This document shows positions 1-11,297 of a stretch of 64,000 nt of DNA, piece by piece (the first letter of the stretch is position 1; the number at the start of each line of letters is the position of its first letter). Made by a program: the position numbers and the translations under genes. The stretch comes from Streptomyces parvulus (GTDB lineage Bacteria > Actinomycetota > Actinomycetes > Streptomycetales > Streptomycetaceae). The stretch spans positions 62,001-126,000 of the forward strand of contig NZ_BMRX01000001.1 in assembly GCF_014648855.1 (NCBI RefSeq), in the 5' to 3' direction. The notes below the pieces were generated by a model, which had not been told where the DNA came from, did not search any database, and saw nothing but the letters and a program-made list of their open reading frames with translations.

Positions 1-2
1 CC

Positions 3-1727
3 CTCCTCGTCGGCCGCGCCTGCGCGCTCGTCGGCCTGCTGGACATCGCCGCCGGCGTCTTCCCGCGCTTCCGGCACAGCCGGATGCACGCCCTCGCCGA
101 GGTACTGCCGGGCTCGTTCGGCCCGTTCGCCGCCGCCCTCTCCCTCAGCGCCGGTGTCCTGCTCCTCCTGCTCGCCCACGGCCTGAGGCGCCGCAAGCGC
201 CGGGCGTGGCGGGCCGCGGTGGCCCTCCTCCCGCTGGGCGCACTCGCCCAGTTCGGCTACCGCCACTCGGTCCTCGGCGTCCTGATCTCCCTGGCGCTGC
301 TCGCGCCCCTGCTGCGCCACCGGGACCAGTTCGCGGCCCTGCCGGACCCGCGCAGCCGCTGGCGCGCCCTGGCCAACTTCGTTCTCATGGGGGCCGGTTC
401 GCTCGCGCTGGGCCTCCTGGTCGTCAACGCCCACCCGCACCGCATGATCGGCTCCCCGAGCCTGGCCGACCGCCTCACCCACGTCCTGTACGGCCTGTTC
501 GGCGTGGAGGGCCCGGTCCACTACGCGGGCAACACCTCCTGGACGGTCGCCTTCTCCCTCGGCGCGCTCGGCCTCCTGACCGCCGTCACCACCATCTACC
601 TGGCCTTCCGACCGGAACACCCGGCGGCCCGCCTCACCGAGGAGGACGAGGTACGCCTGCGCGCCCTCCTCGCCCGGCACGGCGGCCGCGACTCCCTCGG
701 CCACTTCGCGCTGCGCCGGGACAAGGCGGTGGTCTTCTCCCCGAGCGGCAAGGCGGCGGTCACCTACCGCGTCGTCTCCGGCGTGATGCTGGCCAGCGGC
801 GACCCGATCGGCGACGTCGAGGCGTGGCCGGGCGCCATCGAACGTTTCATGGACGAGGCCCGCGCCCACTCCTGGACCCCGGCCGTCATGGGCTGCTCCG
901 AGACCGGCGGCGAGGTGTGGACCCGCGAAACGGGCCTCGACGCCCTCGAACTGGGTGACGAGGCGGTGGTGGACGTGGCGGATTTCTCCCTCGCCGGCCG
1001 CGCGATGCGCAACGTGCGCCAGATGGTCAAGCGCATCGAGCGCGCCGGTTACGAGACCCGGGTACGGCGCGTGGCTGACCTCCCCGACGCCGAACTGGAC
1101 CGCGTGCGCCGCGCCGCCGGCGCGTGGCGGGGCACCGACACCGAGCGCGGCTTCTCGATGGCCCTGGGCCGGGTCGGCGACCCGGCCGACGGCGACTGCC
1201 TGATCGCGACCGCGCACAAGCAGGACGCCGAGCCGGGCCCGTACGGCGACCTGAAGGCGGTCCTGCACTTCGTCCCATGGGGCACCGACGGCGTCTCCCT
1301 GGACCTCATGCGCCGCGACCGCGCGGCCGACCCCGGCATGAACGAACTGCTGATCGTCGCCGCGCTCCAGGCGGCGCCGAGGCTGGGCATCACCCGGGTG
1401 TCGCTGAACTTCGCGATGTTCCGCGCGGCGCTCGCGCGCGGCGAGAAGATCGGCGCGGGCCCGGTCCTCCGCGCCTGGCGCGGCCTGCTGGTCTTCCTCT
1501 CCCGCTGGTTCCAGATCGAATCCCTGTACAAGTTCAACGCGAAGTTCCGCCCCCGCTGGGAGCCCCGCTTCGTGGTCTACCGCTCCTCGTCCGACCTCCC
1601 CCGCATCGGCTTCGCCGCGATGCAGGCCGAGGGCTTCGTCACCCTCACCCCACCCCTCCCCCGAGCCCTACGCCGCCCCACACCCCCACGCCGCCCCTGC
1701 GCCCACGGAGACGCCCACGCGACGTGA
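3..1727 (+). CDS. Membrane protein with C-terminal DUF2156 lysyltransferase-like domain (5' end outside window)
   Basis: The reading frame is open to the left edge of the window, so the true start lies upstream; the first internal ATG is at 84. The visible N-terminal third holds several hydrophobic segments. From about residue 210 comes a soluble domain resembling the aminoacyl-transferase part of MprF/LysX proteins (DUF2156), with features such as VFSPSGKAAVTYRVV and a LNFAMFRAAL segment near the end. By family it may transfer an amino acid from aminoacyl-tRNA to phosphatidylglycerol, changing membrane charge. No lysyl-tRNA synthetase domain is attached, unlike mycobacterial LysX. The C-terminal end is Pro/Arg-rich. 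Function is inferred from the family only. Confidence 0.75.
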   Translation, partial: LLVGRACALVGLLDIAAGVFPRFRHSRMHALAEVLPGSFGPFAAALSLSAGVLLLLLAHGLRRRKRRAWRAAVALLPLGALAQFGYRHSVLGVLISLALLAPLLRHRDQFAALPDPRSRWRALANFVLMGAGSLALGLLVVNAHPHRMIGSPSLADRLTHVLYGLFGVEGPVHYAGNTSWTVAFSLGALGLLTAVTTIYLAFRPEHPAARLTEEDEVRLRALLARHGGRDSLGHFALRRDKAVVFSPSGKAAVTYRVVSGVMLASGDPIGDVEAWPGAIERFMDEARAHSWTPAVMGCSETGGEVWTRETGLDALELGDEAVVDVADFSLAGRAMRNVRQMVKRIERAGYETRVRRVADLPDAELDRVRRAAGAWRGTDTERGFSMALGRVGDPADGDCLIATAHKQDAEPGPYGDLKAVLHFVPWGTDGVSLDLMRRDRAADPGMNELLIVAALQAAPRLGITRVSLNFAMFRAALARGEKIGAGPVLRAWRGLLVFLSRWFQIESLYKFNAKFRPRWEPRFVVYRSSSDLPRIGFAAMQAEGFVTLTPPLPRALRRPTPPRRPCAHGDAHAT

Positions 1728-1844
1728 CACGCCGTCCGTACCGCCACCCGTCAGGCACCGCCGTTCCCTGATCACCCGGTGTGGGCGCGGGCCGGGGGGC
1801 GGATGACGCAACCCGGCGTAGCGGGGTGCCGCCCGCGCCCACCC

Positions 1845-1863
1845 GTGCCGCCCCAGGCGGCAC
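1845..1863 (+). terminator. Hairpin downstream of the lysyltransferase-like gene
   Basis: Perfect 8-bp stem (GTGCCGCC / GGCGGCAC) with a 3-nt loop, 118 bp after the stop codon. Just upstream a second pair, GTGGGCGCGGG (1781-1791) and CCCGCGCCCAC (1832-1842), can enclose a 40-nt loop. No U-run follows, which is common for Streptomyces terminators. Confidence 0.45.
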
Positions 1864-1917
1864 ATCTGCCCGCGGATCGCGGAGCGGGTTGGCCGCGTAC
1901 GGCGAGAAGGGGGTGTG

Positions 1918-2011
1918 CCGGGGGGTGTCCGCCCGCAGCGGTTGGCGCGTCAACGGACCGCACATCTTGAGGTACCGATTCCGCGCCGTTCCGAGGACGG
2001 ACACCCCCCGG
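1918..2011. repeat. 14-bp perfect inverted repeat in the 420-bp gap before folP
   Basis: CCGGGGGGTGTCCG at 1918-1931 is exactly repeated in inverse orientation at 1998-2011, with 66 bp between the arms. The enclosed segment contains the smaller palindrome TTGGCGCGTCAA. The rest of the 1728-2148 gap is C-rich, with no convincing gene or classical promoter. The repeat could be an operator pair, an RNA element ahead of folP or a terminator structure; nothing in the sequence decides which. Confidence 0.6.
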
Positions 2012-2148
2012 CGCACCCCCGACCCACCCCCAACCGAAGGCGCAACGCGCACCCCCACCCGACCAGCCACAGGCCGCCGCAGGCATCGCCCCCCCAACCG
2101 CCGGAGGCAACCCGCTGGCAAGCCACCCCCTGGGCCTAGGCTGAAGAC

Positions 2149-3015
2149 ATGACCAAGCAGACCGACCGCCGCCCCCACCCGGCGGGACTCACCGCATGGG
2201 ACCGCTGCGCGGTCATGGGAGTCGTCAACGTCACCCCCGACTCCTTCTCCGACGGCGGTCGCTTCTTCGACACCACGGCGGCGATCAAACACGGCCTCCA
2301 CCTCGTGGCCGAGGGCGCCGACCTCGTGGACGTGGGCGGCGAGTCCACCCGCCCCGGCGCCACCCGCGTCGACGAGGACGAGGAACTCCGCCGCGTGGTC
2401 CCCGTCGTCCGCGGCCTCGCCTCCGAGGGCGTCACGGTCTCCGTGGACACCATGCGCGCCTCCGTCGCCGCCCGCGCCCTCGCCGCGGGCGCCGCCCTCG
2501 TCAACGACGTCAGCGGCGGCCTGGCCGACCCCCGGATGATCCCGGCCGTCGCCGACACCGGCGCCCCCTTCGTCGTCATGCACTGGCGCGGCCTGCTGGA
2601 GGGCGGCAACGTCAAGGGCGAGTACGCCGACGTCGTCACCGAGGTCGTCGACGAGCTGCGCACGCGCGTGGACGCCGTCCTGGAGGGCGGCATCGCCCCC
2701 GACCGGGTCGTCGTCGACCCCGGCCTCGGCTTCTCCAAGAACGCCGACCACGACCTCGCCCTCCTCGCCCACCTCGACCGCCTCCTCGGCCTCGGCCACC
2801 CCCTCCTCGTCGCCGCCTCCCGCAAACGCTTCCTCGGCCGCGTCCTCGCCGCCGACCCCGACGCCGCCCCGCCCCCCGCCCGGGAACGCGACGCGGCCAC
2901 CGCCGCGGTCTCCGCCCTCGCGGCGCACGCCGGCGCGTGGGCCGTCCGCGTCCACGAGGTCCGCGCCACCGCCGACGCCGTACGGGTCGCCCGCGCCGTC
3001 GAGGGAGCCCGGTGA
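2149..3015 (+). CDS. folP: Dihydropteroate synthase
   Basis: Condenses p-aminobenzoate with 6-hydroxymethyl-dihydropterin pyrophosphate in cytosolic folate synthesis; it is the sulfonamide target. The 288-residue protein has the family signatures in order: VMGVVNVTPDSFSDGG from about residue 22, the DVGGESTRPGA loop near 65, and the late SRKRFLGR segment near 225. Length is normal. The ATG start has only a weak upstream AGGCTGAAG. It is the first gene of a folate operon; its stop overlaps the GTG of the next gene (GTGA), which implies translational coupling. Confidence 0.95.
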   Translation: MTKQTDRRPHPAGLTAWDRCAVMGVVNVTPDSFSDGGRFFDTTAAIKHGLHLVAEGADLVDVGGESTRPGATRVDEDEELRRVVPVVRGLASEGVTVSVDTMRASVAARALAAGAALVNDVSGGLADPRMIPAVADTGAPFVVMHWRGLLEGGNVKGEYADVVTEVVDELRTRVDAVLEGGIAPDRVVVDPGLGFSKNADHDLALLAHLDRLLGLGHPLLVAASRKRFLGRVLAADPDAAPPPARERDAATAAVSALAAHAGAWAVRVHEVRATADAVRVARAVEGAR

Positions 3016-3545
3016 ACGCCCCGCACGTCGACGTCGAGCAGGTCGAGTCCGCCAACACCGCGTTCTACGAGGCGCTGGAGCAGGGCGACTTCGAGAAGGT
3101 CTCCGCGTTCTGGCTCACCCCGTCCGACCTGGGCGTCGACGAGACGTACCACGACCCGGCCGACGCCGGCGTGGTGTCCTGCGTGCACCCCGGCTGGCCG
3201 GTGCTCACCGGCCGCGGCGAGGTCCTGCGCTCCTACGCGCTGATCATGGCGAACACGGACTACATCCAGTTCTTCCTGACCGACGTCCACGTCTCCGTCA
3301 CCGGCGACACCGCCCTGGTCACCTGCACCGAGAACATCCTCAGCGGCGGCCCGGCCCCGGCCGGCGACGAGGAGCTGGGCCCCCTGGTCGGCCAGCTCGT
3401 GGTCGCCACGAACACCTTCCGCCGCACCCCCGCGGGCTGGAAACTCTGGTCCCACCACGCCTCCCCCGTCCTGGCCGAGACCGACGACGAGGACGAAGGC
3501 GAAGGCGAAGGCCCCGGCACCGACCCCGAGGGCACCCCTTCCTGA
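3012..3545 (+). CDS. NTF2/SnoaL-like protein embedded in the folate operon
   Basis: A 177-residue protein starting at a GTG that overlaps the folP stop by four bases. Residues about 8-145 fit the cystatin-like NTF2/SnoaL fold: a helical NTAFYEALEQGDFEKVSAFW start, a conserved HPGWPVLTGR turn and a final strand NTFRRTPAGWKLWSHHASP. The tail of about 30 residues is acidic and disordered (runs of Glu/Asp/Gly). Proteins of this type follow folP in many actinomycetes. No catalytic role is known to me. Its place between folP and folB suggests co-expression with, but not necessarily a step in, folate synthesis. Confidence 0.8.
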   Translation: MNAPHVDVEQVESANTAFYEALEQGDFEKVSAFWLTPSDLGVDETYHDPADAGVVSCVHPGWPVLTGRGEVLRSYALIMANTDYIQFFLTDVHVSVTGDTALVTCTENILSGGPAPAGDEELGPLVGQLVVATNTFRRTPAGWKLWSHHASPVLAETDDEDEGEGEGPGTDPEGTPS

Positions 3546-3768
3546 GGAAGTGGTTGGAATCACGGACCGGCGGGTATGGGCGGCTACCTACCCGTGATCC
3601 ACCGGGACCGCCAGGGAGAACAGCGGGTGAATCCTCCCGGTTCCGCCCCGGCCCCCCACCCCCCGTGGCCCGGCCCCACCGGTGCTCACGGGTAGATTCG
3701 ACTGTGGCCGCCGTACCGCCCGCACGCGGTGCGACCGGCCTGGACCGACGACTGCAGGAGTGATTCGC

Positions 3769-4128
3769 GTGGATCGTGTCGCGCTGCGCGGCCTCAAGGC
3801 CCGCGGGCACCACGGTGTGTTCCCCAAGGAACGCGAGGACGGCCAGACCTTCCTCGTGGACATCGTCCTTGGCCTGGACACCCGCCCGGCCGCGGCCGAC
3901 GACGACCTGGCGAAGACCGTGCACTACGGCATCGTGGCCGAGGAGGTCGTGGCCGTCGTCGAGGGCGAGCCCGTCAACCTCGTCGAGACGCTCGCCGAGC
4001 GCATCGCCCAGGTCTGTCTGAAGCACGACGGGGTGCGGGAGGTCGAGGTCTGCGTCCACAAGCCGGACGCCCCGATCACCGTCCCGTTCGACGACGTGAC
4101 CGTCACCATCATCCGGAGCCGTGTATGA
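3769..4128 (+). CDS. folB: Dihydroneopterin aldolase
   Basis: Converts 7,8-dihydroneopterin to 6-hydroxymethyl-dihydropterin and glycolaldehyde in folate synthesis. The 119-residue protein begins MDRVALRGLKARGHHGVF and carries the family glutamate/lysine region (TLAERIAQ, VHKPDAP). The GTG at 3769 is chosen because GCAGGAG at 3754-3760 sits 8 nt before it; the frame stays open upstream, but those residues look unlike a protein. A 223-bp gap separates it from the preceding gene, so it may have its own promoter. Its stop overlaps the folK start (ATGA). Confidence 0.92.
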   Translation: MDRVALRGLKARGHHGVFPKEREDGQTFLVDIVLGLDTRPAAADDDLAKTVHYGIVAEEVVAVVEGEPVNLVETLAERIAQVCLKHDGVREVEVCVHKPDAPITVPFDDVTVTIIRSRV

Positions 4129-4736
4129 GCGCCCCCTTCGCCGAGGGTCCGAGCGACCCGACCGTACAGCCGGTGCCGGCCTCCGTCATCGAGCAGGTCG
4201 ACGCCGCGGACACCACGCTGTCCAACCCCAAGCGTGCCGTGATCGCCCTCGGCGCCAACCTGGGCAACCGCCTGGAGACCCTCCAGGGCGCCATCGACGC
4301 CCTGGAGGACACCCCCGGCGTGCGCGTCAAAGGCGTGTCGCAGGTCTACGAGACGGAACCGTGGGGCGTCGACCCGGAGAGCCAGCCGGCGTACTTCAAC
4401 GCGGTCGTGGTCGTGAAGACGACACTGCCCCCGTCGTCGCTCCTGGAGCGCGCGCACGCGGTCGAGGAGGCCTTCCACCGGGTCCGCGACGAGCACTGGG
4501 GCCCGCGCACCCTGGACGTCGACATCGTCGCCTACGCCGAGGTCGTCTCGGACGACCCCCAGCTGACCCTCCCCCACCCCCGCGCCCACGAGCGCGCCTT
4601 CGTGCTCGCTCCCTGGCTCGACGTGGACCCGGAGGCCCGGCTGCCCGGACAGGGCACGGTCGCCGACCTCCTGGCCGCCGTCACCCGCGAGGGCGTCGCG
4701 CCGCGCGCGGACCTGGAACTCCGGCTGCCCGAGTAG
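4125..4736 (+). CDS. folK: 2-Amino-4-hydroxy-6-hydroxymethyldihydropteridine pyrophosphokinase
   Basis: Transfers pyrophosphate from ATP to 6-hydroxymethyl-dihydropterin, giving the FolP substrate. The 203-residue protein has the signatures IALGANLGNRLETL near residue 42, YETEPWG near 74, the PRTLDVDI metal-binding motif near 126 and the HPRAHERAFVLAP segment near 148. About 35 residues precede the catalytic domain, longer than in E. coli. It starts within the folB stop codon (4-base overlap), so the two are translationally coupled. Confidence 0.93.
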   Translation: MSAPFAEGPSDPTVQPVPASVIEQVDAADTTLSNPKRAVIALGANLGNRLETLQGAIDALEDTPGVRVKGVSQVYETEPWGVDPESQPAYFNAVVVVKTTLPPSSLLERAHAVEEAFHRVRDEHWGPRTLDVDIVAYAEVVSDDPQLTLPHPRAHERAFVLAPWLDVDPEARLPGQGTVADLLAAVTREGVAPRADLELRLPE

Positions 4737-4804
4737 TCGTTAAGGTCGACGAGGCCGGCGGGACACGACGACCGCTCAGGGGACCGAAGGGACACCGGAA
4801 CACC

Positions 4805-5293
4805 GTGAAAGAGCTGCGCATCAGGGTGCTGGCCGGCGTGTTCGTCGTCGCCGGCGTCCTGTCCTGGGCGGGCGCCCGCCTGTGGAACTCGGTGGGGACC
4901 CTGCCGAGCGTCCCCCTGGCCGCCCCGGTCGTCCTCGCCCTGATCGCGGTGATCCTGCTGGCCACGGCGCTCTCGCTGCGCGCCCGCCTCAAGGCACAGC
5001 GGGAGCGCGTCCCCGGCGCCAAGGGCGTCGACCCGATGATGGCGGCCCGCGCGGTGGTCTTCGCCCAGGCCAGCGCCCTGGTGGCGGGCCTCGTCGCCGG
5101 TATGTACGGCGGCACGGGCGTCTTCCTGCTGGAGTACCTGGACATCCCCGCCCGCCGCGACCAGGCGGTCTACGCCGGCCTCTCGGTACTGGCGGGCATC
5201 GGCGTGATAGCGGCCGCCGTCTTCATGGAACGCGTCTGCAAGCTCCCGGAGGACGAGGACGACGACCACCCGGGCGCCGCGACGGCGGCCTGA
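4805..5293 (+). CDS. DUF3180 four-helix membrane protein
   Basis: A 162-residue integral membrane protein with four hydrophobic segments (about residues 7-25, 38-58, 85-105, 120-142) and a short acidic tail (EDEDDD). It matches the actinobacterial DUF3180 family, which usually sits directly behind folK. The GTG start lies 68 nt after the folK stop, with AGGGGACCGAAGGG upstream. The function is unknown; the stable linkage to folate genes suggests only co-transcription. It converges on folE, with a small GCCGGC/GCCGGC hairpin (5301-5317) between the two. Confidence 0.8.
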   Translation: MKELRIRVLAGVFVVAGVLSWAGARLWNSVGTLPSVPLAAPVVLALIAVILLATALSLRARLKAQRERVPGAKGVDPMMAARAVVFAQASALVAGLVAGMYGGTGVFLLEYLDIPARRDQAVYAGLSVLAGIGVIAAAVFMERVCKLPEDEDDDHPGAATAA

Positions 5294-5323
5294 GCCGCGC
5301 GCCGGCCCACCGCCGGCATCCCC

Positions 5324-5929
5324 TCAGCGAGCCATGATGAGGCTCATGGCCTCGTTCCGCGTGGCGACGTCCCGCAGCTGCCCCCGCACCGCCGACGTGA
5401 GCGTCTTCGCACCGGGCTTGCGGATGCCCCGCATGGACATGCACATGTGCTCGCACTCGACCACGACGATCACGCCGCGCGGCTCCAGGATCTCCATCAG
5501 GGAGTCGGCGATCTGCGTGGTGAGACGTTCCTGCACCTGAGGGCGGCGGGCGAAGACGTCGACGAGGCGGGCCAGCTTGGACAGGCCAGTGATCTTCCCG
5601 CTGCTGGACGGGATGTAGCCCACGTGCGCCACCCCGCGGAACGGCACCAGATGGTGCTCACAGGTCGAGAACACCTCGATGTCCTTCACCAGGACCATCT
5701 CGTCGTGCCCGAGGTCGAACGTCGTCGTCAGCACGTCCTCCGGCTGCTGCCACAGCCCGGCGAATATCTCCTTGTACGCCCGGGCCACCCGCCCCGGCGT
5801 CTCCCGCAGGCCCTCGCGGTCCGGGTCCTCGCCGACCGCGATGAGCAGTTCGCGTACGGCGTTCTCGGCGCGCTTCTCGTCGAACTCGCCGATCTCGCCC
5901 TCGCCGTCCAACGTCACGGGGTCGGTCAT
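5324..5929 (-). CDS. folE: GTP cyclohydrolase I
   Basis: Opens the pterin branch of folate synthesis by converting GTP to dihydroneopterin triphosphate. The 201-residue protein has the zinc-binding CEHHLVPF motif near residue 95, the [10 protein letters not shown] region and the C-terminal [11 protein letters not shown] zinc/GTP site. An in-frame extension to 5980 exists, but the ATG at 5929 gives the normal family length. It lies opposite folP-folK and directly downstream of ftsH on the minus strand (121 bp), as in other streptomycetes. Confidence 0.95.
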   Translation of the reverse strand: MTDPVTLDGEGEIGEFDEKRAENAVRELLIAVGEDPDREGLRETPGRVARAYKEIFAGLWQQPEDVLTTTFDLGHDEMVLVKDIEVFSTCEHHLVPFRGVAHVGYIPSSSGKITGLSKLARLVDVFARRPQVQERLTTQIADSLMEILEPRGVIVVVECEHMCMSMRGIRKPGAKTLTSAVRGQLRDVATRNEAMSLIMAR

Positions 5930-6050
5930 CTGGTGCCTCGTTCCTGTGCGGTCCTGCGGTCGGCATGGGAAATGCCGCACCCCCCAAGGCTAGAACCTGG
6001 GGGGCGCGGCATACATTCCGGGCCTGGTGGGCCCGCCGGGGGTGGCCCGG

Positions 6051-8084
<2,034 letters not shown>

Positions 8085-8277
8085 CCACACGGAGCGGTGT
8101 CGCCCCGTCCCTCCTGCCATAGTGAGTTTGATAAGACAGTTCTTCTGACGGTACCCCAGCGCGGCGGCGCTCAGCCGCACGGGACCGCTGGCGTCCCGTC
8201 TGCATGCTCAACGGCGCGGAGGCCTCCGGGGTTCCCGGTAGACCCCCGATGGCCGTGCGGCCCGCCGAGGGGGCGGG

Positions 8278-8838
8278 TCAGCCGCCGTAGACGTGGGGCG
8301 CGAGCGTACCGACGAACGGCAGGTTGCGGTACTTCTCGGCGTAGTCGAGGCCATAGCCCACGACGAACTCGTTCGGGATGTCGAAGCCGACCCACTCCAC
8401 GTCGATGGCGACCTTCGCCGCGTCTGGCTTGCGCAGCAGCGTGCACACCTTGAGGGAGGCGGGCTCGCGCGAGCCGAGGTTGGAGATCAGCCAGGAGAGG
8501 GTCAGGCCGGAGTCGATGATGTCCTCGACGATCAGGACGTGCCTGCCCTTGATGTCGGTGTCGAGGTCCTTGAGGATCCGCACCACACCGGAGGACTGGG
8601 TGCCCGCGCCGTACGACGACACGGCCATCCAGTCCATCGTGACGGGGGAGGACAGCGAGCGGGCGAGGTCGGCCATGACCATCACGGCGCCCTTGAGCAC
8701 GCCCACGATGAGCAGGTCCTTGCCCGCGTACTCCGCGTCGATCTTCTCCGCCAGCTCGGCCAGCTTGGCGTCGATCTCTTCCTTGGTGATGAGTACCTTC
8801 TCGAGGTCGGCACCCATGTCGTTCGCGTCCACCCGCAT
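8278..8838 (-). CDS. hpt: Hypoxanthine phosphoribosyltransferase
   Basis: Salvages hypoxanthine and guanine with PRPP to IMP and GMP. The 186-residue protein has the PRPP-binding motif [11 protein letters not shown] near residue 105 and the flexible-loop region [11 protein letters not shown]. The ATG at 8838 ([14 protein letters not shown]) is preferred over in-frame upstream starts because it gives the family length and follows a GAAAG sequence. The end of tilS is 28 bp upstream. The tilS-hpt-ftsH order is widely conserved in bacteria. Confidence 0.94.
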   Translation of the reverse strand: MRVDANDMGADLEKVLITKEEIDAKLAELAEKIDAEYAGKDLLIVGVLKGAVMVMADLARSLSSPVTMDWMAVSSYGAGTQSSGVVRILKDLDTDIKGRHVLIVEDIIDSGLTLSWLISNLGSREPASLKVCTLLRKPDAAKVAIDVEWVGFDIPNEFVVGYGLDYAEKYRNLPFVGTLAPHVYGG

Positions 8839-8866
8839 CACTTTCGGTCGTCCCACCGGCCCGTAT

Positions 8867-9913
8867 TCAGCCTTGCCGAATGACCAGTCTGCCACCCTGC
8901 CGCTGGGCGACGACTTTGCCGGGGAGGTTGATGGCCCCCTGGCCGCGCCAGCCGGTGATCAGCCGGTCGACTTCCTCGATGTGGCGGGCGAAGAGCGCAC
9001 CGGCCGGGGCACCGGCCTCGATGGCGGCGCGGCGCAGGATCCGGCGGCGCACGGCGGGCGGCAGGGCGTAGAGCTTGGCGCACTCCAGCACGCCCGTGGC
9101 ATCGCGGACGCCCTCCTCGGCCTGGCGGGCCCAGGTGTCGAGGGCGTCGGCGTCGTCCCGGGAGAGCTGGGCGGTGCGGGCGAGGGCCTCGACGACGCCC
9201 TTGCCGAGCGCCTTCTCCAGGGCGGGCAGGCCCTCGTGGCGCAGTCGGGAGCGGGTGTACGCCGGGTCGGCGTTGTGCGGGTCGTCCCAGACCGGCAGGG
9301 ACTGGACCATGCAGGCCTTGCGGGCGGTCTGCCGGTCGACCTGGAGGAAGGGGCGCCGGTAGCGGCCGTCGGCCCCCGAGACCGCGGCCATGCCCGACAG
9401 GGAGCGGATGCCGGAGCCGCGGGCGAGGCCCAGCAGGACGGTCTCGGCCTGGTCGTCGCGGGTGTGGCCGAGCAGGACGGCGGCGGCGCCGTGGCGGGCC
9501 GCGGCGGCGTCCAGCGCGGCGTAGCGCGCGTCCCGGGCGGCGGCTTCGGGGCCGCCCGCGCGGCCGACGCTGACGGCGGTGGCCTCGACGGGGTCCAGGC
9601 CCAGTTCGCGCAGGCGCAGGACGACCTCTTCGGCGCGCAGGTCGGAGCCGTTCTGGAGGCCGTGGTCGACGGTGACGCCGCCGGCCCGGATGCCGAGCCG
9701 GGGGGCTTCGAAGGCGAGGGCGGAGGCGAGCGCCATGGAGTCGGCGCCGCCGGAGCACGCCACGAGCACGAGCGGTGACGGCGGCCGCTCGGGCGTTCGC
9801 CCGCCGGCCGTCGCGGCGGGGACGCCGGCCGTGGTGTTCAGTTCGGTGAGGATGTCGTGGAGGACGCGGCGGACCGCCAGGCGTATCGCCGCGACCGCAG
9901 GATGGGGACCCAT
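8867..9913 (-). CDS. tilS: tRNA(Ile)-lysidine synthetase
   Basis: Modifies the wobble cytidine of the CAU-anticodon tRNA-Ile to lysidine using ATP and lysine, changing its codon reading from AUG to AUA. The 348-residue protein has the N-type PP-loop SGGADS near residue 53 and the later [15 protein letters not shown] segment. Like other actinobacterial forms it is short at the C-terminus compared with E. coli (432 residues). It is followed closely by hpt. A 9-bp inverted repeat lies upstream (9955-9988). Confidence 0.92.
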   Translation of the reverse strand: MGPHPAVAAIRLAVRRVLHDILTELNTTAGVPAATAGGRTPERPPSPLVLVACSGGADSMALASALAFEAPRLGIRAGGVTVDHGLQNGSDLRAEEVVLRLRELGLDPVEATAVSVGRAGGPEAAARDARYAALDAAAARHGAAAVLLGHTRDDQAETVLLGLARGSGIRSLSGMAAVSGADGRYRRPFLQVDRQTARKACMVQSLPVWDDPHNADPAYTRSRLRHEGLPALEKALGKGVVEALARTAQLSRDDADALDTWARQAEEGVRDATGVLECAKLYALPPAVRRRILRRAAIEAGAPAGALFARHIEEVDRLITGWRGQGAINLPGKVVAQRQGGRLVIRQG

Positions 9914-9954
9914 GTCCGGTGCCCTTCATGAAGTTTCGGGGGGTGAGCCCGGGG

Positions 9955-9988
9955 TTCTGTCACGCAGAGTGTGTAGATGGTGACAGAA
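9955..9988. repeat. Inverted repeat upstream of tilS
   Basis: TTCTGTCAC (9955-9963) and GTGACAGAA (9980-9988) form perfect 9-bp arms 16 bp apart, extended by an imperfect CCCG/CGGG pairing. It lies between the end of the zincin-like gene and the tilS start. It may be a terminator for the upstream gene or an operator for tilS. Confidence 0.45.
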
Positions 9989-10104
9989 ACGGGCCGTTCC
10001 CCGAGCATCGCACGCCTGCCGAGGGCTCACGGTCCCTCGGACGGGTGATTGGAGGGGCGTTTACCTGCCGTCGGCCGGATTCGTTTCACACCCTCCGCGG
10101 GGGC

Positions 10105-11232
10105 TCACGCCTCCGGCCTGCGGTGCACCCGCGCGATCCAGTCCGCCGGTTTGGCGATCTCCGACTTGGTGGGGAGGGTGTTGGGCGAGGTCCAGACGCG
10201 GTTGAAGCCGTCCATGCCGCACTCGTCGACGACGGCCCGCACGAAGCGCTCCCCGTCGCGGTACTGGCGGAGTTTGGCGTCCAGGCCGAGCAGCTTGCGC
10301 AGGGCCAGGTCGAGGCGGGAGGCGCCCTTCGCGCGGCGCTGCTGGAACTTCTCGCGGATCTCCCCGACGCTCGGCACGACGGCCGGGCCCACCCCGTCCA
10401 TCACGAAGTCGGCGTGGCCCTCCAGCAGGGACATCACAGCGGTGAGGCGGCCGAGGACCTCCCGCTGGGCGGGGGTCTGCACCAGCTCCACCAGCGAGCG
10501 GCCGCCGTCGTCCTCCTCGCCCTCGGGGCGCCCGCCGGCGAGGGTCTGGGCGGCCTCGCGGACCCGCTCCAGGACGGTCATGGGGTCGACGTCGGTCTCC
10601 GCGAGGAACGACTGGATTTCGCCCTCCAGGTGGTCGCGCAGCCAGGGCACGGCCGTGAACTGGGTGCGGTGCGTCTCCTCGTGCAGGCACACCCAGAGGC
10701 GGAAGTCGTGCGGGTGGACGTCGAGTTCGCGTTCGACGTGCACGATGTTCGGCGCGACCAGCAGCAGCCGGCCGCCGCCGTTCGCGCCGGCCGGGAGTTC
10801 CCGGGTGGCCGGGGCGAAGGTCTCGTACTGGCCGAGGACGCGCGAGGACAGGAACGACAGCAGCATGCCCAGCTCGACGCCGGTGACCTTGCCGCCGACG
10901 GCGCCGAGGACCGCGTTGCCCGCGCCGTCGCCGCGCCGCTCCTGCATCTTCTCCAGGAGGGGTTTGAGGATCTCCCGGAACCCGGCGACGTTCGCCCGGA
11001 CCCAGCCGGGGCGGTCGACGACCAGGACGGGGGTGTCGTGGGTCTCCTCGGTGCCCATCCCGGTGTAGCCCCGGACGTGCTCCTCGGATGCCTTGGCATG
11101 GCGGCGGAGTTCGGCGACGACCGCTCGGGCCTCGTCGCGGCTCACCTCGGGGCCCGGCCGTACGAGCCGGGTCGCGGTCGCCACCGCGAGGTTCCAGTCG
11201 ACCATGCCGGAATTTGCGCCGATGCTCGTCAT
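10105..11232 (-). CDS. Zincin-like metalloprotease-fold protein (DUF2342, F420-associated family)
   Basis: A 375-residue cytosolic protein of the actinobacterial family often labelled 'coenzyme F420 biosynthesis-associated' or DUF2342. The zinc-protease-like motif HEETH, in the context VCLHEETHRTQF, lies near residue 183; a conserved GHADFVMDGVGP segment near 265 is a plausible third-ligand region. The family label comes from phylogenetic co-occurrence, and no protease activity or F420 role is established to my knowledge. It sits between the D,D-carboxypeptidase gene and tilS, all on the same strand. Confidence 0.82.
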   Translation of the reverse strand: MTSIGANSGMVDWNLAVATATRLVRPGPEVSRDEARAVVAELRRHAKASEEHVRGYTGMGTEETHDTPVLVVDRPGWVRANVAGFREILKPLLEKMQERRGDGAGNAVLGAVGGKVTGVELGMLLSFLSSRVLGQYETFAPATRELPAGANGGGRLLLVAPNIVHVERELDVHPHDFRLWVCLHEETHRTQFTAVPWLRDHLEGEIQSFLAETDVDPMTVLERVREAAQTLAGGRPEGEEDDGGRSLVELVQTPAQREVLGRLTAVMSLLEGHADFVMDGVGPAVVPSVGEIREKFQQRRAKGASRLDLALRKLLGLDAKLRQYRDGERFVRAVVDECGMDGFNRVWTSPNTLPTKSEIAKPADWIARVHRRPEA

Positions 11233-11297
11233 GCGTCAACGGTACGGGAGCGCCGCCGCTCGGGGCAGGCCGTGGCGGGCGCGGGGGTGGGCCCCCG

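Noticed and set aside
1645..2955. 436-codon minus-strand frame opposite folP
   Set aside because: Gly/Val/Ala/Asp repetitive composition; folP is certain on the other strand.
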